NCBI RefSeq assembly: GCF_001949145.1
Contig: NW_019091500.1
Span: forward strand, 469,389 to 533,388
From: Acanthaster planci
Taxonomy: Eukaryota > Echinodermata > Asteroidea > Valvatida > Acanthasteridae
Direction of reading: 5' to 3'
DNA length: 64,000 nucleotides
The notes under the pieces were generated by a model. It saw only the letters and a program-made list of their open reading frames with translations. It searched no databases and was not told where the DNA came from. Numbering within the stretch: the first letter of the stretch is position 1; every line of letters begins with the position of its first letter. This document shows positions 48,558-59,902 of the stretch, one piece after another. The position numbers and the translations under genes were made by a program.

Positions 48558-49112
48558 CCAATTTCAATTTCTGTTTGAGCAGGTAATTTTCAGCCAGTGA
48601 TTCAATGCGACTAGACACACACTTTAATTCCGTCTACATGGCCCCTTTCCTATCCCGTTAATGTCCAAATACAGTGTACTTGTTTCTAAATTGTTGCCTT
48701 GTATTATTTATTTCAAATTTCAGGAGAGATTCTACAGCGAACTTGATTATCCCATGCATGACAGGTTGCAATGCTTCATAGGAATTTTCCCATGTGGTTT
48801 CTGGGGTTTTATGCTAAAGGTTTCTTGGCATCATGTTGAGACTACATTTACACTTGGTAGTGATTTTGCCATGTAGGACCGGAGTGGGAAACCTCAGGTC
48901 TGCTGAAAATTGACGCTTATGTTACAGACACCCATTGAATTTGGTACCTTTTGTGTAAAATGGTCCCCTGGAGAAGATGTAAATTGCTGACGGTAGCCTT
49001 GCTTGTGGACAAAGAAGCCACTGACCATTGCAACGTCAGGGCTTTGGTTGGCGTGTTTGCAATTTTACATGCAAGGCTCCAATCTTTTTGTTAAAAGATC
49101 ACTGTAAAACAA

Positions 49113-49130
49113 CCAATCAGCGCTGACGAA
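49113..49130 (+). promoter_or_regulatory. conserved CCAAT...TGACG element, copy 4
   Basis: CCAATCAGCGCTGACGAA lies 169 bp upstream of the copy 4 ATG, one base different from copies 2 and 3. Confidence 0.5.
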
Positions 49131-49281
49131 ACTTTGATCCTTTCACGGTTTTGTCCTTGCTAAAAGGCCTTCTTAACTGTGCCACGTAGGACCTCTGAAC
49201 ATAGACACGGTCACGATCTTTTGCCGTTAACATCTGTCGATACTTTGCTCTTCTTGAACACAATTCACCTGTCGTTGCACC

Positions 49282-51757
49282 ATGTCTTCGTTGATCTACC
49301 TTGGCGTACTTCTGTTGCTGGGATGTTCCCTCATCACCACTGGACATGCTCGTTTGAATCCAGGTATAAAGATCGTTTGTACACCCGCAACGTCACTTAT
49401 TTAGTTTGATTTAACAAGGTACCGGTATTGTTTACTAACTGAGTGTATTTTTGTTATTCTGCACTCCCCAAATAATTTTAGTAAAGGTTGCAATTTAGGT
49501 AAGGTTTACATTTTTACTCAGTGTAGCAAAAATCTGATGGACGATGTTGAAGCACCAAGCGTTGCTTGAAACTTAAATATTTTACTCTCTAGAACTGAAA
49601 ATTTGACAAGCCAATGACATCTTTCTTCCAAAGGAGCAACCGTAACGGTATCCTAATGTTAAATTATTTTAAAAGTCAGCTCCCTGTAAGAAAACCAACA
49701 ATAAACAGTATCCAGTAGTTTGTAAGGACCACGTGCTTTGCAGAAAATGTGTTTCAAAGTCTCATACTGCCATGGACCCTTCAGAATCGATACTGACCTT
49801 TAATAAATTTTCATTCCATTAAAAGTTTCGGAAGGACATGTTTAGTCCATAGAATCTGGATATTCTCTCATGTAAGAGAGCAGATTAGTTGGGCTCAGAT
49901 TGTTTAGCAGAATGCCCTTGTTTATTGTTAATTTCACAGCGCTTCGTGGTATTGTTCAAATGAACCAGCAGTACAAGACTGCATTAGAATCCGATGACAA
50001 GGCTTCAATTCTTGCGATGTACGTGCCAGACGTACTGGTTCTTCCAGAAGGGTATCCAGGCTACGTAGGAAAAGAAAGTAAGTCTGCCAAGTTGTTGAAT
50101 CAAGATGAAAAATGTTGTGAAACATTCCGAGACCGACTTTGTTGATTTTTGTTCCGTGTCTTATAAAAGTAAATCTGGATTGTCGACTAATTTTCAATCT
50201 AGTCACGGTTTATATTTTCGGTATTCTGGCCCACAACATCGCGTTTTTTTTCAGCATGCACTTCTTTAAAAGGCTCCCAAAGAAATCATCCGAGGAGTAT
50301 TAGATCAAAGAAATAGTTACCCAATATAAACGTAGATCCAAGAGCCCGGCTATAAATTTCACTTGCACTTTTCATTTTACTACTGTGTCCTTTGCCCTGT
50401 GTCTCTGTTTTATTGTCTCGTTGAATGACCCATAAGATCAATTATATTGAGGTTGTACATTCCTTAGAACACTACCACTTGTGGCTCAAATTCTATATAG
50501 GCTGGACGACTTACCACCTGGGAGTATATTGTGATAACATTTATTTTCCTGCAGAATTGGGGAACAACATGAACTGGATATCTTATGTAGGAACGGTGGA
50601 GTACGATATAAAGTATTTGGATTTTCTCAACGGGAATAATGTAAGGGTCCTCGAACTGAAAACATCTACTGTGAAGGACAAGCAGGGAAACATAATGTTC
50701 AAGGGAAAGTAAGTAATCAGATTAAAAAAGGTTGAAAAAAGATTTAAAAAGTGAATTTCGACCCCTGACACTGCACGTTACCTTTTATATAATATGGCAG
50801 ATCAAAAGCTGGTCATGCCAGAACAAAATTGACTGTGTTATGATATTTTGTCCAAACACTTTTTTGGTCTAATTTCGAGCTCTGCATGTAATCGTTTGTA
50901 ACCCAGATGGAACGTAAGACGTGAAGACGCAGACACGAACGGAAGAGACAGTGCATGACGTCATTCCACCCCAAAATTGCGACAAAATGGCGTTAGTCCG
51001 CGATGTTTGGCGGAAAATACCTTTTACATTGACTGTACCGCTTTATGGTGCCAAACTTTACTCCAGTTTCGTGCATTTTCATCGATGTTCAGCTATATAG
51101 TTTATCACAAGGTGCAATTTTTAAGCATTTTTAAGGAGAAAATGGGCAAAATTCGTGAAACTAAGCGAGGGGGAATCATTGCATGCCAGTCATGCCAGCA
51201 TGTGTGTTGGGGTGGGGATACAACGGCTGCTCGACGCAGAGCAAAGTTGAACCTGGCTCAACTTTGCTGATCGTTCGCTGGCTGGTTTGCATTTGTCTGC
51301 ATTGTCGACGACACCTCCGTTTGCGATATTTCCATATGTCCGCGTTGCGGTTCGTGTCTTGATTGCATTGCTCTCTGCATTTCTAACGCCGATATGGAAA
51401 CCAGCTTAAGTTTCTACTTGCAAGTTGGCTTATAGGTGTCTGTTCAATCGGAGACTTCTATACGAGTGGTAACAGACATACTGGCCCTGTTTCAAGGCAT
51501 TGCGCATGCTTAGGACTGTGTGCACATGCTCAGAACAGGTGAAAAAGGACCGGTATGTTTGTCGCCACCAAGCATCTCAAAGTCTCCCATTGCCTCCTCT
51601 CAATTTACTTTTGGACCATTCATGTACATGTACAATTGTAACTTTTCTGTTTTTATTTTATTTTACCAGGACCCTACTCTTTTGGGCGTGGAATTCGAAA
51701 ACTGGTGTTTGGCAGATAATGCTTGAGATGTTCAACAGTGATCAAAAGAACCAGTAA
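49282..51757 (+). CDS. secreted NTF2-like / DUF4440 protein, copy 4, four exons
   Basis: Exons 49282-49363, 49940-50077, 50555-50708 and 51670-51757 join in frame to 153 residues ending at TAA. The signal peptide is MSSLIYLGVLLLLGCSLITT then GHARLNPG. Exon 2: MNQQYKTALESDDKASILAM, YVPDVLVLPEGYPGYVGK. Exon 3: VEYDIKYLDFLN, VRVLELKTSTVKDKQGNIMF. Exon 4: TLLFWAWNSKTGVWQIMLEM, FNSDQKNQ. The three extra C-terminal residues arise because the family TAG is AAG here. Relative to copies 1 and 2 the loop at the start of exon 3 is strongly changed (KLGNNMNWISYVG), while the closing G-V-W-Q strand and NSDQ are kept. The fold assignment is from pattern, and the pocket residues that would define a ligand cannot be judged. 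It has a cysteine only in the signal peptide. Confidence 0.72.
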
Positions 51758-53015
51758 CGTCATCAAAAACAAAACAAAACAAAAAACGACTGATAAACAT
51801 TTGTGGCCTAAAATAAGAATATGACAATAGAGATGCGACTACCGACCGCATTTTCCTCTTGGTTCCTAGGTGGATTAGTACTTTTATCGTGAACTAATTT
51901 TCATTCCTTCATTAAGATATTAGAATCTAAATTAGTTAGTGATTTATGAACGCCAAAAGTATTCCGCGAGAAATACGTTACAGCATTATAAGACCAAAAA
52001 AATCGAAATTTGAAATGTTGAGTCATAGTGAATGGTTTTATGAATATCCCTTCAGTTAAATTGGCTTTAGATGTATTCAGTTTTAAATGCAAAAATCTAG
52101 CTAAGATTTCTGGACGTTCTATAAATGTTCGACTAGCCTTTTCGGGAATTTGGGTAACTAAAACGATTTGCAGTATAAAAAGGTGAATTTGCATGAAAAT
52201 TACCGTGTACTGATTATACTTTTGTAACTGTTGTTAGTTGGTATCGTGATGGTGTGTACTGAATGGGTGATGGTTGGAGGGGTCAGTGCACCCGCCGTTC
52301 GCTGGACCACTCTTTGCACAAAACGGTCCTATATAGATGATGCCAAGCGTGAGGCAGTCTCTTTCAAATGATGTCTAAAACTGTTGATTGGTGACTTCTT
52401 GTCGCTGACCCCTTGACCAGTCACAATGTAGTTGTTGCCGCTGAAGAGCGCGTTAAGAACCACTGCCTGATTTATTTCACCTCACAGTCACGAGATTGGG
52501 AGCTAACCTCTCTTTGTTAAATTCAAAAAAAAGGGTTTTGGGGGAAATTCATAAGCCGTTTGGGTTTTGAAGAAAGACAGGGAAAGAATAGGGCGACTTC
52601 GCATCATGATTGACTCGTTCCAAACGACTGACTTGTAAAAAGAAGGTCGACCACCAATAGAAAGCGTGTCTTTCTAACGCCATTAAGATATCTAGGCTCA
52701 GTATAGGCCTATTCTAAATTTCGTATCACGCACAACAAGCAGTGTGACTACTACATGTAACTATCAGATTGATGTACTGCAACGCACTCCAGAGCATTGA
52801 AGAATTGGGAAGAAAAATAGAAAACGTGCTCACCGAATGAAATGTCCAACCTTTTGATGGGAAATGCATTCCATCGGGGAGATTGTGGCCAGCTCTGATG
52901 TTCCGCAGGTGGATAAACGCGGTGAATTCTGGCATAATTGGTCGATCCATGACTACGAACAGTTTTACATTTAATTAACTTTCTTACACCAAGGTCATAG
53001 ATAGTGAGTTTTGAT

Positions 53016-53145
53016 ACAGGCATTTCATAATGGCGCGCCCCCGAGAGTTTGCAACGCGTTAACCAATCACAATGTGCGATTTTGCGCAATGGGATTGGTT
53101 AACGCATTGCAAACTCTTGGCGGTGCACTATTGTGAATTGCCCGT
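53016..53145. mobile_element. palindromic fold-back element (two 53-bp arms)
   Basis: The left arm 53016-53068 (ACAGGCATTTCATAATGGCG ... AACCAATC) is the inverse of the right arm 53093-53145 (GATTGGTT ... TGAATTGCCCGT) with a few mismatches, around a 24-bp spacer. Core matches include GAGAGTTTGCAACGCGTTAA against TTAACGCATTGCAAACTCTT. There is no coding capacity. Its size and symmetry fit a small palindromic MITE; a hairpin RNA is the alternative reading. Confidence 0.75.
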
Positions 53146-53426
53146 ATTTGGTGGCTCGTGATGCGAATGTATCATTCACGCGTCGAGCGCTAGGGCACTT
53201 GCGATGTTACCGAGCCGCAAAAACTGATGAATGACTGTGATCATTTCCACAGTTGATGCGTCATGTCAACTGCATTGCATTTGTGTAATCTTGGGTATGA
53301 GGGTGGATAGCCGCGGTGGCACCACACGCCAATTATTGTAACAGTTGTTAAATGCCATGGATCGACCAATCAGTATTGAGAATTCAAGTTTGCCTGAAGA
53401 TAATCTTTGGTATCAAACAAATTGTC

Positions 53427-53600
53427 TGGACAGGGTCTCGAGCCTTTACGGGTTTGGGTCTATGTTATGGTAGCAAGCCTCGGCAACTATAGGTAACGAG
53501 TCTAGACAGGATATCAAGCCTGGACAGGGTTTCGGGCCAAGATGGCATATTGTTCCCAAAATAAGTATCAAGCCCAGATATGAGCATTTAAGACCGGAAA
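53427..53600. repeat. degenerate short repeat
   Basis: Variants of GACAGG-GTCTCGAGCC occur three times (GACAGGGTCTCGAGCC near 53430, GACAGGATATCAAGCC near 53505, GACAGGGTTTCGGGCC near 53523), with a fourth, weaker ATCAAGCCCAGA near 53568. Spacing is irregular. It is probably an old, decayed tandem repeat. Confidence 0.35.
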
Positions 53601-53720
53601 TGTTACTTCATTCTGAATGCAGGTAACGCATGAATAAGCTCTGCTTCCAACGGTTCATACACTTGGTTGAATATTCATCTAATTAGACCTACTGACACCA
53701 TCGCAACATTTCGATAATTG

Positions 53721-53726
53721 TTTATT
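53721..53726 (-). terminator. polyadenylation signal of the M20 peptidase gene
   Basis: AATAAA on the minus strand lies about 70 nt downstream of the TAA stop at 53793 and is the first such signal after it. It would give a very short 3' UTR. Confidence 0.5.
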
Positions 53727-53792
53727 GTAACCTGTATAGGCCTACAGTCTAAATTCAACCTCAGAGACATCTGGATCCGGGACTAGCCTTCA

Positions 53793-56700
53793 TTAGTATT
53801 TCGGAGGAGACAGCGTATTGACTTTTTCTTCGAATTCTTGACGGATTTTGTCCAGAGTTTCTTGTCCGCTCGGATGTAACAGCTCGATAGCGATGAATGC
53901 AAGGGTCTTGCCCTGATTGAGAGTTGGCGCCTGGGCACGACACGCGCCTGGAAGACAAATTTACATGAAAAGTTTTTCGGGGGTCTAAGTTGTATAACTA
54001 AAGAATCACTGAGTCTAGTATTACTCTGCAGTCTTTTAAATAAAAGAATCGCAAATTCGCTATTCTGCATACACAACATTTATTCGACTAAGACATTACG
54101 TCAGAAATCCAAAGCCAATTTTAAAGTGCTGAAAATGGACTACTGGGTGATTTGTCCCAAAGGGAACACTGAATGGAATATTAACTGGAAGGCAACTCTT
54201 TTACCTGTTTGAGCTGTGAAGTCAGGCGTATGATAACTGGCTCCGTCGCAAATTTTATATTCAGGATGGATGGTTGGAACTACGTAAGAAACATTGCCCA
54301 CGTCTGATGACCCAGTCATTTTAGTGCCAGCCGGAAGGTTTAGGTCACAGCTCCATCCAAGGTTCTTGGCATGCTTCTCATAAAGGGATATCAGCTGGTT
54401 GTTTGAGATGAGACTGGCAAAGGATGAAGACTGTTCCCACTCAACCTGTAGGAAAAAAAGTAAATAACCTCAAGGTTAAATTCTCTTGCACTGGATTAAT
54501 TTCGGTGCCAAAGGTCACTCCCAATGTTATGCAAGGCGTGTCCATTCATTTCGACAATGACGGAATACTGGCGGAACTTTTAATGAAAAATATGCCAGTG
54601 AAGATGTATTGAAATGAACTCTGAAATTAAACCAGCTTCACAGAGACGGCTAGTAAATTTAATGTGTCGCATAATACTAAGATGGTGTAGATTATCTTTC
54701 GCTGCTTTTGATCACAAATGGCAACTACAAAAAAGTACCATCAGAATGGAGCATATAATGCTAGAGTGGCTAGGAGTTTTCTTCCTGAGATAGGTAAGTA
54801 GTATTCTTAAACTTAAAGCCCGTCAGTCTGGCAAATGGAAGGTTGTTGACTCAGGCACATAGAGATACCTACAGTGTTGATTAAAGTCACTTCACTATTG
54901 CTAACTATTAGTGTGGGATGTCAATCCTTTTTGTGGTTAGTTGTTTGCTACAAATTGCAGGTCAGCTGAAATACCCTGAACCAAATTTGACGAGGTTTAT
55001 TTTCATTCAATACTCTATTTGAATGTTTATACGTATTTTGATAAACTATGTGCGATTTGTTAAAGGCGTTTATGAATTATTCAGTTTCTTATTTGTACTA
55101 ACGGCCGGCCATAGTTTACTAACCATCGGTAAGCAAAATGTTCAACAGGAAGGTACAAAGAGAGAGGTTTAGACTCTATTCGTGCATTCATCCTGGAAGT
55201 CTTTGGTTGAGCCATTTCTTACTTTGCATCCTGATGTTGCAGCTGCGCCCTCGGCACAAGCAATTAATTTCTTCTTGAGGATATTCAAATCAGCTTCGTC
55301 TAAAGCTCGTATGTTGCAGGTTAACTCAGCCTTGTCAGGGATGACGTTTACGGCTGCGCCTCCATTTGTAATTATCGCTGAAAGATGAACGAGGAACTAG
55401 AACACTTTAAAAAAATGTGTCTGGCATTTTCTGACGAAGATTAGTGAACATGTATTTTTCGTTTACCACAATCATTTTTATTAATAATGTTTAAATGATG
55501 AAGGCACAAGTTAATGATACGACAATAGAAGTTGCAAGCAACTGTGAACAAACATCACCCAGATCTTGAAATAAGGATTATTATGCATGTGGTCTTTGCA
55601 ATTACCGAGACAAAATTTTAAATTGGGCCGACCCCCTAACTTTGCAAGAATGTGGAAGCATGGAGAAATCGTACATGCACATATTTTCATTCATAGGACA
55701 AACGCTGGGGTAGATTTTGGAACGAAAGCGAAAGGATTTGTACTGAACTCTCCCCCGCGGCCGGCCCCCTTTTGAACTTACTGTGAATGCGCCATGTTGG
55801 TTTCATCTGTTGTCTCATGGCATATATGGCATTGTAGCACATAACTGCGGCATCTAATGCGTTTACGCCCTCCCATGGCACAGCGGCAGCATGAGCGGCA
55901 TACCCGTCATATTTGATGACCAAGCTGGAAAATCACATGGGAAACTGAGCAATAAGAGATGCAGAAAATATAGGCAGACTTCAAAAGACTTAAGAAAAAA
56001 TTAAGATTATGAAAAAATATTTAAAAAGAACAACAGTAGGAAAAATGGTGATCGTTAATTTGCCTTCCTTTCCTTTAAGGATCTAGGTTCGAATTCCACG
56101 GAGATTTACTCCAAGACCATTTTCTGTATTCCTTAAAAACTCTGTCCCTGGGTACTTAATTAAATTTAAATTTGCTTTCCCCTTAAAACCATAATCATGA
56201 AGAAGCCGTTGTAAGCAAACATATCATTTGTAAGCAAATACCATCAATCTTGACACTCATCAAAAAAGAGTGTCGACAAAATATGATTTTAATTCTTTCA
56301 TGAGCATAACTGTACAAGAAGCAATGTGAATTAACTGTGAATGTGTTAAGGTCTTACATGGCCATAGATAGATAGATGGGTCGCAAGATGTTATATTTGG
56401 AAGGATGCACCATCATTGCTACGGTAACGTCATCAAATGCTCCAGCATCTATCAGGAATTTTTTGCCGCCTCCTCCCTCCTCGGCAGGAGTTCCCAGTAC
56501 AGTCACCTGGAAACACGTAAAATCACACTTCTGCAAAGGTGTCTATACGTATACATTAGGGCATCTGTTTCAGTGGCCGCAACTAAATGAAAAAACAAAA
56601 CCTTTCTCTTTCCAAGTGAAAAGGTACAATAAATAAGTACGTCCCCTCCTGGCTGCCCCGATCACCCCGCCAAAGTACAAAAAAATTTGTACAAGCATAA

Positions 56701-57915
56701 AGTCACAGTTAATTTGCTTTAAGTATTTCCATATGTTTGCACCCCTGATTGCCGCCCAGAAATTCACCTAAGTTAGAAGAAAAAATGCGATCACATGTTG
56801 AGACAGAACTTGGTTAATTGTCTATAGAGTACTGAACACAATGAAGGCATGTTTCTAAGCAAGACACTTTACTTCAGCGCAGAGGTCTGTAGTATGAAGA
56901 GGGCTGGTTCAAGACGTTGATTACAGTTAAGCATTTTATGGCTGGCATAAGTGTATTTGTCCTTGCATAACACATTCCCTTGCATGTTGTTATTCACATG
57001 AGGGTCTTTTCCCACAGCTTAGCTTTGAGCCAGCACGAGCTTCGTCTCTGACCCCAGACTCGAGTATTAGGCCAGAAATATTGATCCACATAAAGAGATG
57101 AAAATTTCAGCTAGGCGTGCGATATTCCCCTTGTAGAAAACTGACACAATCATGCGTAAGCCTGAGTCTTTTAGCTCAGGAAATTGAAGCAGTGAAACGG
57201 AATCTTGAAGCAAAAGTGGGAGACGCAGCTGAGATTTAAGCAATAGCCACAAGGCAAATTTGCCTAACCTTTCCATACTTATTTCCACGAGCTTGGAGTG
57301 TTGCTTTCACTCCTATTCCAGCCGCTACACCGGCTTCAGCTATCAAGTTGTGTCCACAAGCATGACCAATCCCAGGCAATGCATCATACTCGCACATGAT
57401 GCATATATTAGGACCAGTGTCGTCACATCCAAATGTTGCTCTAAGGGGGAAAACGAATTTCCCTTCACCTTGTCCTCAAGCAATAAGTTGTTCTTTATAC
57501 TAGCCAAAAAATCTCGGACAAATATCAAATGAGCAAACTTATCTGAAAACAAGAGAATAAGAAATAAAGCATACACAATATCAAAGCAAAAAGTTGTTTC
57601 TGCCGATGTGGATAATATTATGCGATGTTCGTTCAAAGTCTCTGCTACATAAATGGAACTTTTGGATTTTACTTTTGAGTCTACAAACCTGAAAGCTGTT
57701 TCCAGTACAAAGTGCCGTTCCACCATGAACCCTTCATTTTCCAGGAAATCTGTCAGGACTTTGTGCGCATGACTTTCCTTAAAGTTTGTCTCAGGGTGAT
57801 TCCAGATGTCTAGACTGAGATCGTTCAAGCGCTCGGCTGAGCTATCGATCTTTGATTCGGCCAGTTCTATCAGATTCTTCACGTCGGCACTGTTTGGACT
57901 GGAGTTTGAAGACAT
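53793..57915 (-). CDS. PM20D2: peptidase M20 domain-containing protein 2-like (Xaa-Arg dipeptidase type), seven exons
   Basis: Exons 57915-57689, 57440-57269, 56506-56358, 55924-55782, 55377-55223, 54445-54205 and 53947-53793 join in frame, all with GT-AG introns, to 413 residues (human PM20D2 is about 436). The known relative is a cytosolic metallo-dipeptidase acting on dipeptides with C-terminal basic residues, proposed to clear carnosine-synthase by-products. The sequence shows [17 protein letters not shown] (exon 2; the C and H are metal ligands of M20-type amidohydrolases), [13 protein letters not shown] (exon 3; the EE pair holds the catalytic and metal-binding glutamates), then [26 protein letters not shown] (exon 4, dimerisation-domain histidine), [25 protein letters not shown] (exon 5), [17 protein letters not shown] and SYHTPDF (exon 6), and [11 protein letters not shown] (exon 7). 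The start ATG follows a TATA-like box by about 70 bp and no upstream signal peptide is present. The gene looks functional. Confidence 0.88.
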
Positions 57916-57980
57916 CTTGACCGAAATATACTTTGTCTTTATGACAATTAAGTGAAAAAAACTTATTTTATGATATGAAA

Positions 57981-57988
57981 TTTATATA
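57981..57988 (-). promoter_or_regulatory. TATA-like box upstream of the M20 peptidase gene
   Basis: TATATAAA on the minus strand lies about 66 bp upstream of the ATG at 57915. A start about 30 bp downstream leaves a 5' UTR of roughly 35-40 nt. The surroundings are AT-rich, so a chance match is possible. Confidence 0.35.
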
Positions 57989-58241
57989 TCGTGGCGCCAA
58001 TCAGGGCTTCCGCTTAACAAGAATTTGGAGGCGAAGGGAAGTACCAGAGAGCCCCATAAGTCGTTAATTTTTTTGCAGGGAAACGCATGTTATGGCCTTT
58101 TTAATCAAGCTCGAGATCATATACAACAATAATCAATATGTGGTTATATTACTCTACAGAGAAATTGCAGTGGTAAGTGATCAACATAGTTATTATCTGA
58201 CCTGCAAAGAGATGATCGATTTAGTGTAATACAATGCTCAT

Positions 58242-58517
58242 GGACGTCAATTGGTGGGGGACCCCACTTTTCCTGGTGGGGGATACTATACCAATCCCCC
58301 CTCCACATTTTTCAAAAACGTAAATGAAAATGTAAACCTTGCAAAAGCATTTGTTAAAAAACTGGCTAACGTAGCCAGAAATTGTCCCAGATCATGCTAC
58401 ACAGCATATATACTCCAAAATTTTCCGGGGCACAAGAGCGGCGCTTCGCTCGCATTTTGTTGTGATCAGGGCTGGGCCTATATATGTCCCTCCACTTTTC
58501 AAAACGGATTGACGCCC
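58242..58517. mobile_element. decayed DNA transposon relic
   Basis: The left end GGACGTCAATTGGTGGGGGA and the inverse of the right end GGGCGTCAATCCGTTTTGAA share GNCGTCAAT, with C/G-rich and AT-rich blocks between them and no coding capacity. Interior features such as GGGGCACAAGAGCGGCGCTT look repeat-like. No clear target duplication was found. Confidence 0.4.
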
Positions 58518-59689
58518 ACGCACACGAACTGGAAAGCTTTAAATTAGTTGCTAGCAGTGTGCACATTTTAATGTTCATGATGTTCAACCAGTTTGATTTT
58601 TTTCTAGATTTAATACTGTTAACATCTGCGAAGTTTTTACAAAGCCCAAGTCAACGTAACTTCTGCATCAAGATGGCTGCCATGTGACGGCCCTATATGG
58701 TTACTATACCAACTCCATCATGCTTCCTGATGGAGGGCCTCATATCGTTCGGATAAACTGTGGATGAGGGTTCAGACTCACATTAGCCTTCACAACCATG
58801 CAAAAGGTGGACATCTATGCAAGATGTAAACAATTAAAAGCAATGAAAGGCGCAATTCATTTGAAATCTCAACAATCATACGCTTACCCAAGTTTCAACG
58901 TACCCACCAGACACAAGATAACGAGTGTTCACTCGCCAGCAACCGCAATTGTGTCGATTCGGTATTTGCAAGGTACATACAATATGATCAATATCTTTCA
59001 CGTGATCAAAGGTTAAACATATTTGCTCAACTATGGTTTGAACTATGGTTTAGTTAGAGGTAGTCCAAAGTTTGAGTTATGTTACACCTTAAAGGTGGGT
59101 TTAAATACATCATTGGTACAATCACAAAAATGGGACTGCCAAATAATCCTTAAAAATCCTACTTAAAAAAAGTATCAGCTTCGGTTAATCTGTAAATATT
59201 TCCTCCCATGTAGAATACGGCAGTTATCAAGGAAACTGACATTTTATTCTCGTTTCACGATGATCGACCGATGCAGCGTTAAAAATTCGTTTCGTTTTAA
59301 AATAGACGAATAAAGAAATCCATAACATTTTCGTTATCAGGCGCCTATGTTGTGTGTCGTGTGTACAAATGTTGCAGGAGTTATCATAAATAGGTGATAC
59401 GAAAAACAGCAAAACTCACAGGTGGAAATTCATTAAAACGCATGAAAAACCAAAAGAAGAAAAAAACTGGTGTAAGGTATAAAGTAAAAGAGAAATTGGA
59501 TCAGTTCAAGGTTAAATCTTAAAGGGGATGAGCCGTGCTGGGAAGATTTCTTGTAAAACATGTACCAACACATAAAACAAACATACGTAAACAGTTGTAA
59601 TAAGAAAACACATCTGCCTAATTTTAAAATGCGCGGAAATATGTTAATAATTATAGTTTTCACGACCCTATTTCACTCCCTTCTCGGAG

Positions 59690-59902
59690 CAAAAACCAAA
59701 AGTTGTCTGAAGAAATTCCCTGACAAAAACCCAAACACTGATTTTGGATTTTTGCCCTCCTTGGTGTGCATTACATCACTGTATACCCAGTGTTGCCCCC
59801 GAAGGCTTGCAAAAAAACCCACAAGCGTACTTGGGTGGGACTCGAACCCACGACCTCCTGTTTACTAGTGCAGACAGCTTATAACCACTCAACCAAGTTG
59901 AG
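59690..59902 (-). mobile_element. tRNA-derived SINE
   Basis: On the minus strand an A box in TTGGTTGAGTGGTTAT (59881-59896) and a perfect B box GGGTTCGAGTCCC (59837-59849) are spaced as in a tRNA. The anticodon arm is not properly paired, so it is not a functional tRNA gene. Downstream body sequence runs to about 59690; the far edge is uncertain. Its head resembles that of the fragment at 36.43 kb. Confidence 0.6.

Larger units (their letters stand above)
48560..52720 (+). repeat. tandem segmental duplication, unit D (carries gene copy 4)
   Basis: The unit starts with GGTAATTTTCAGCCAGTG (compare 37.42 and 43.93 kb), lacks the block with the CCAGGCTGGACAG motif, then contains the promoter region, gene copy 4 and the downstream block with AATAGAAAGCGTGTCTTTCT (52.66 kb). 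It is the most diverged unit after A. Edges are approximate. Confidence 0.7.

Noticed and set aside
57343-57688. Extension of the M20 peptidase first exon through the long 190-codon frame
   Set aside because: After 57689 the frame leaves M20 similarity (read-through of intron 1), while the GTTTGT donor joins in frame to the GHACGHN exon.
59837-59902. tRNA gene on the minus strand
   Set aside because: A and B boxes are good, but the anticodon arm does not pair properly and a SINE-like body follows, so it is a SINE head rather than a functional tRNA.
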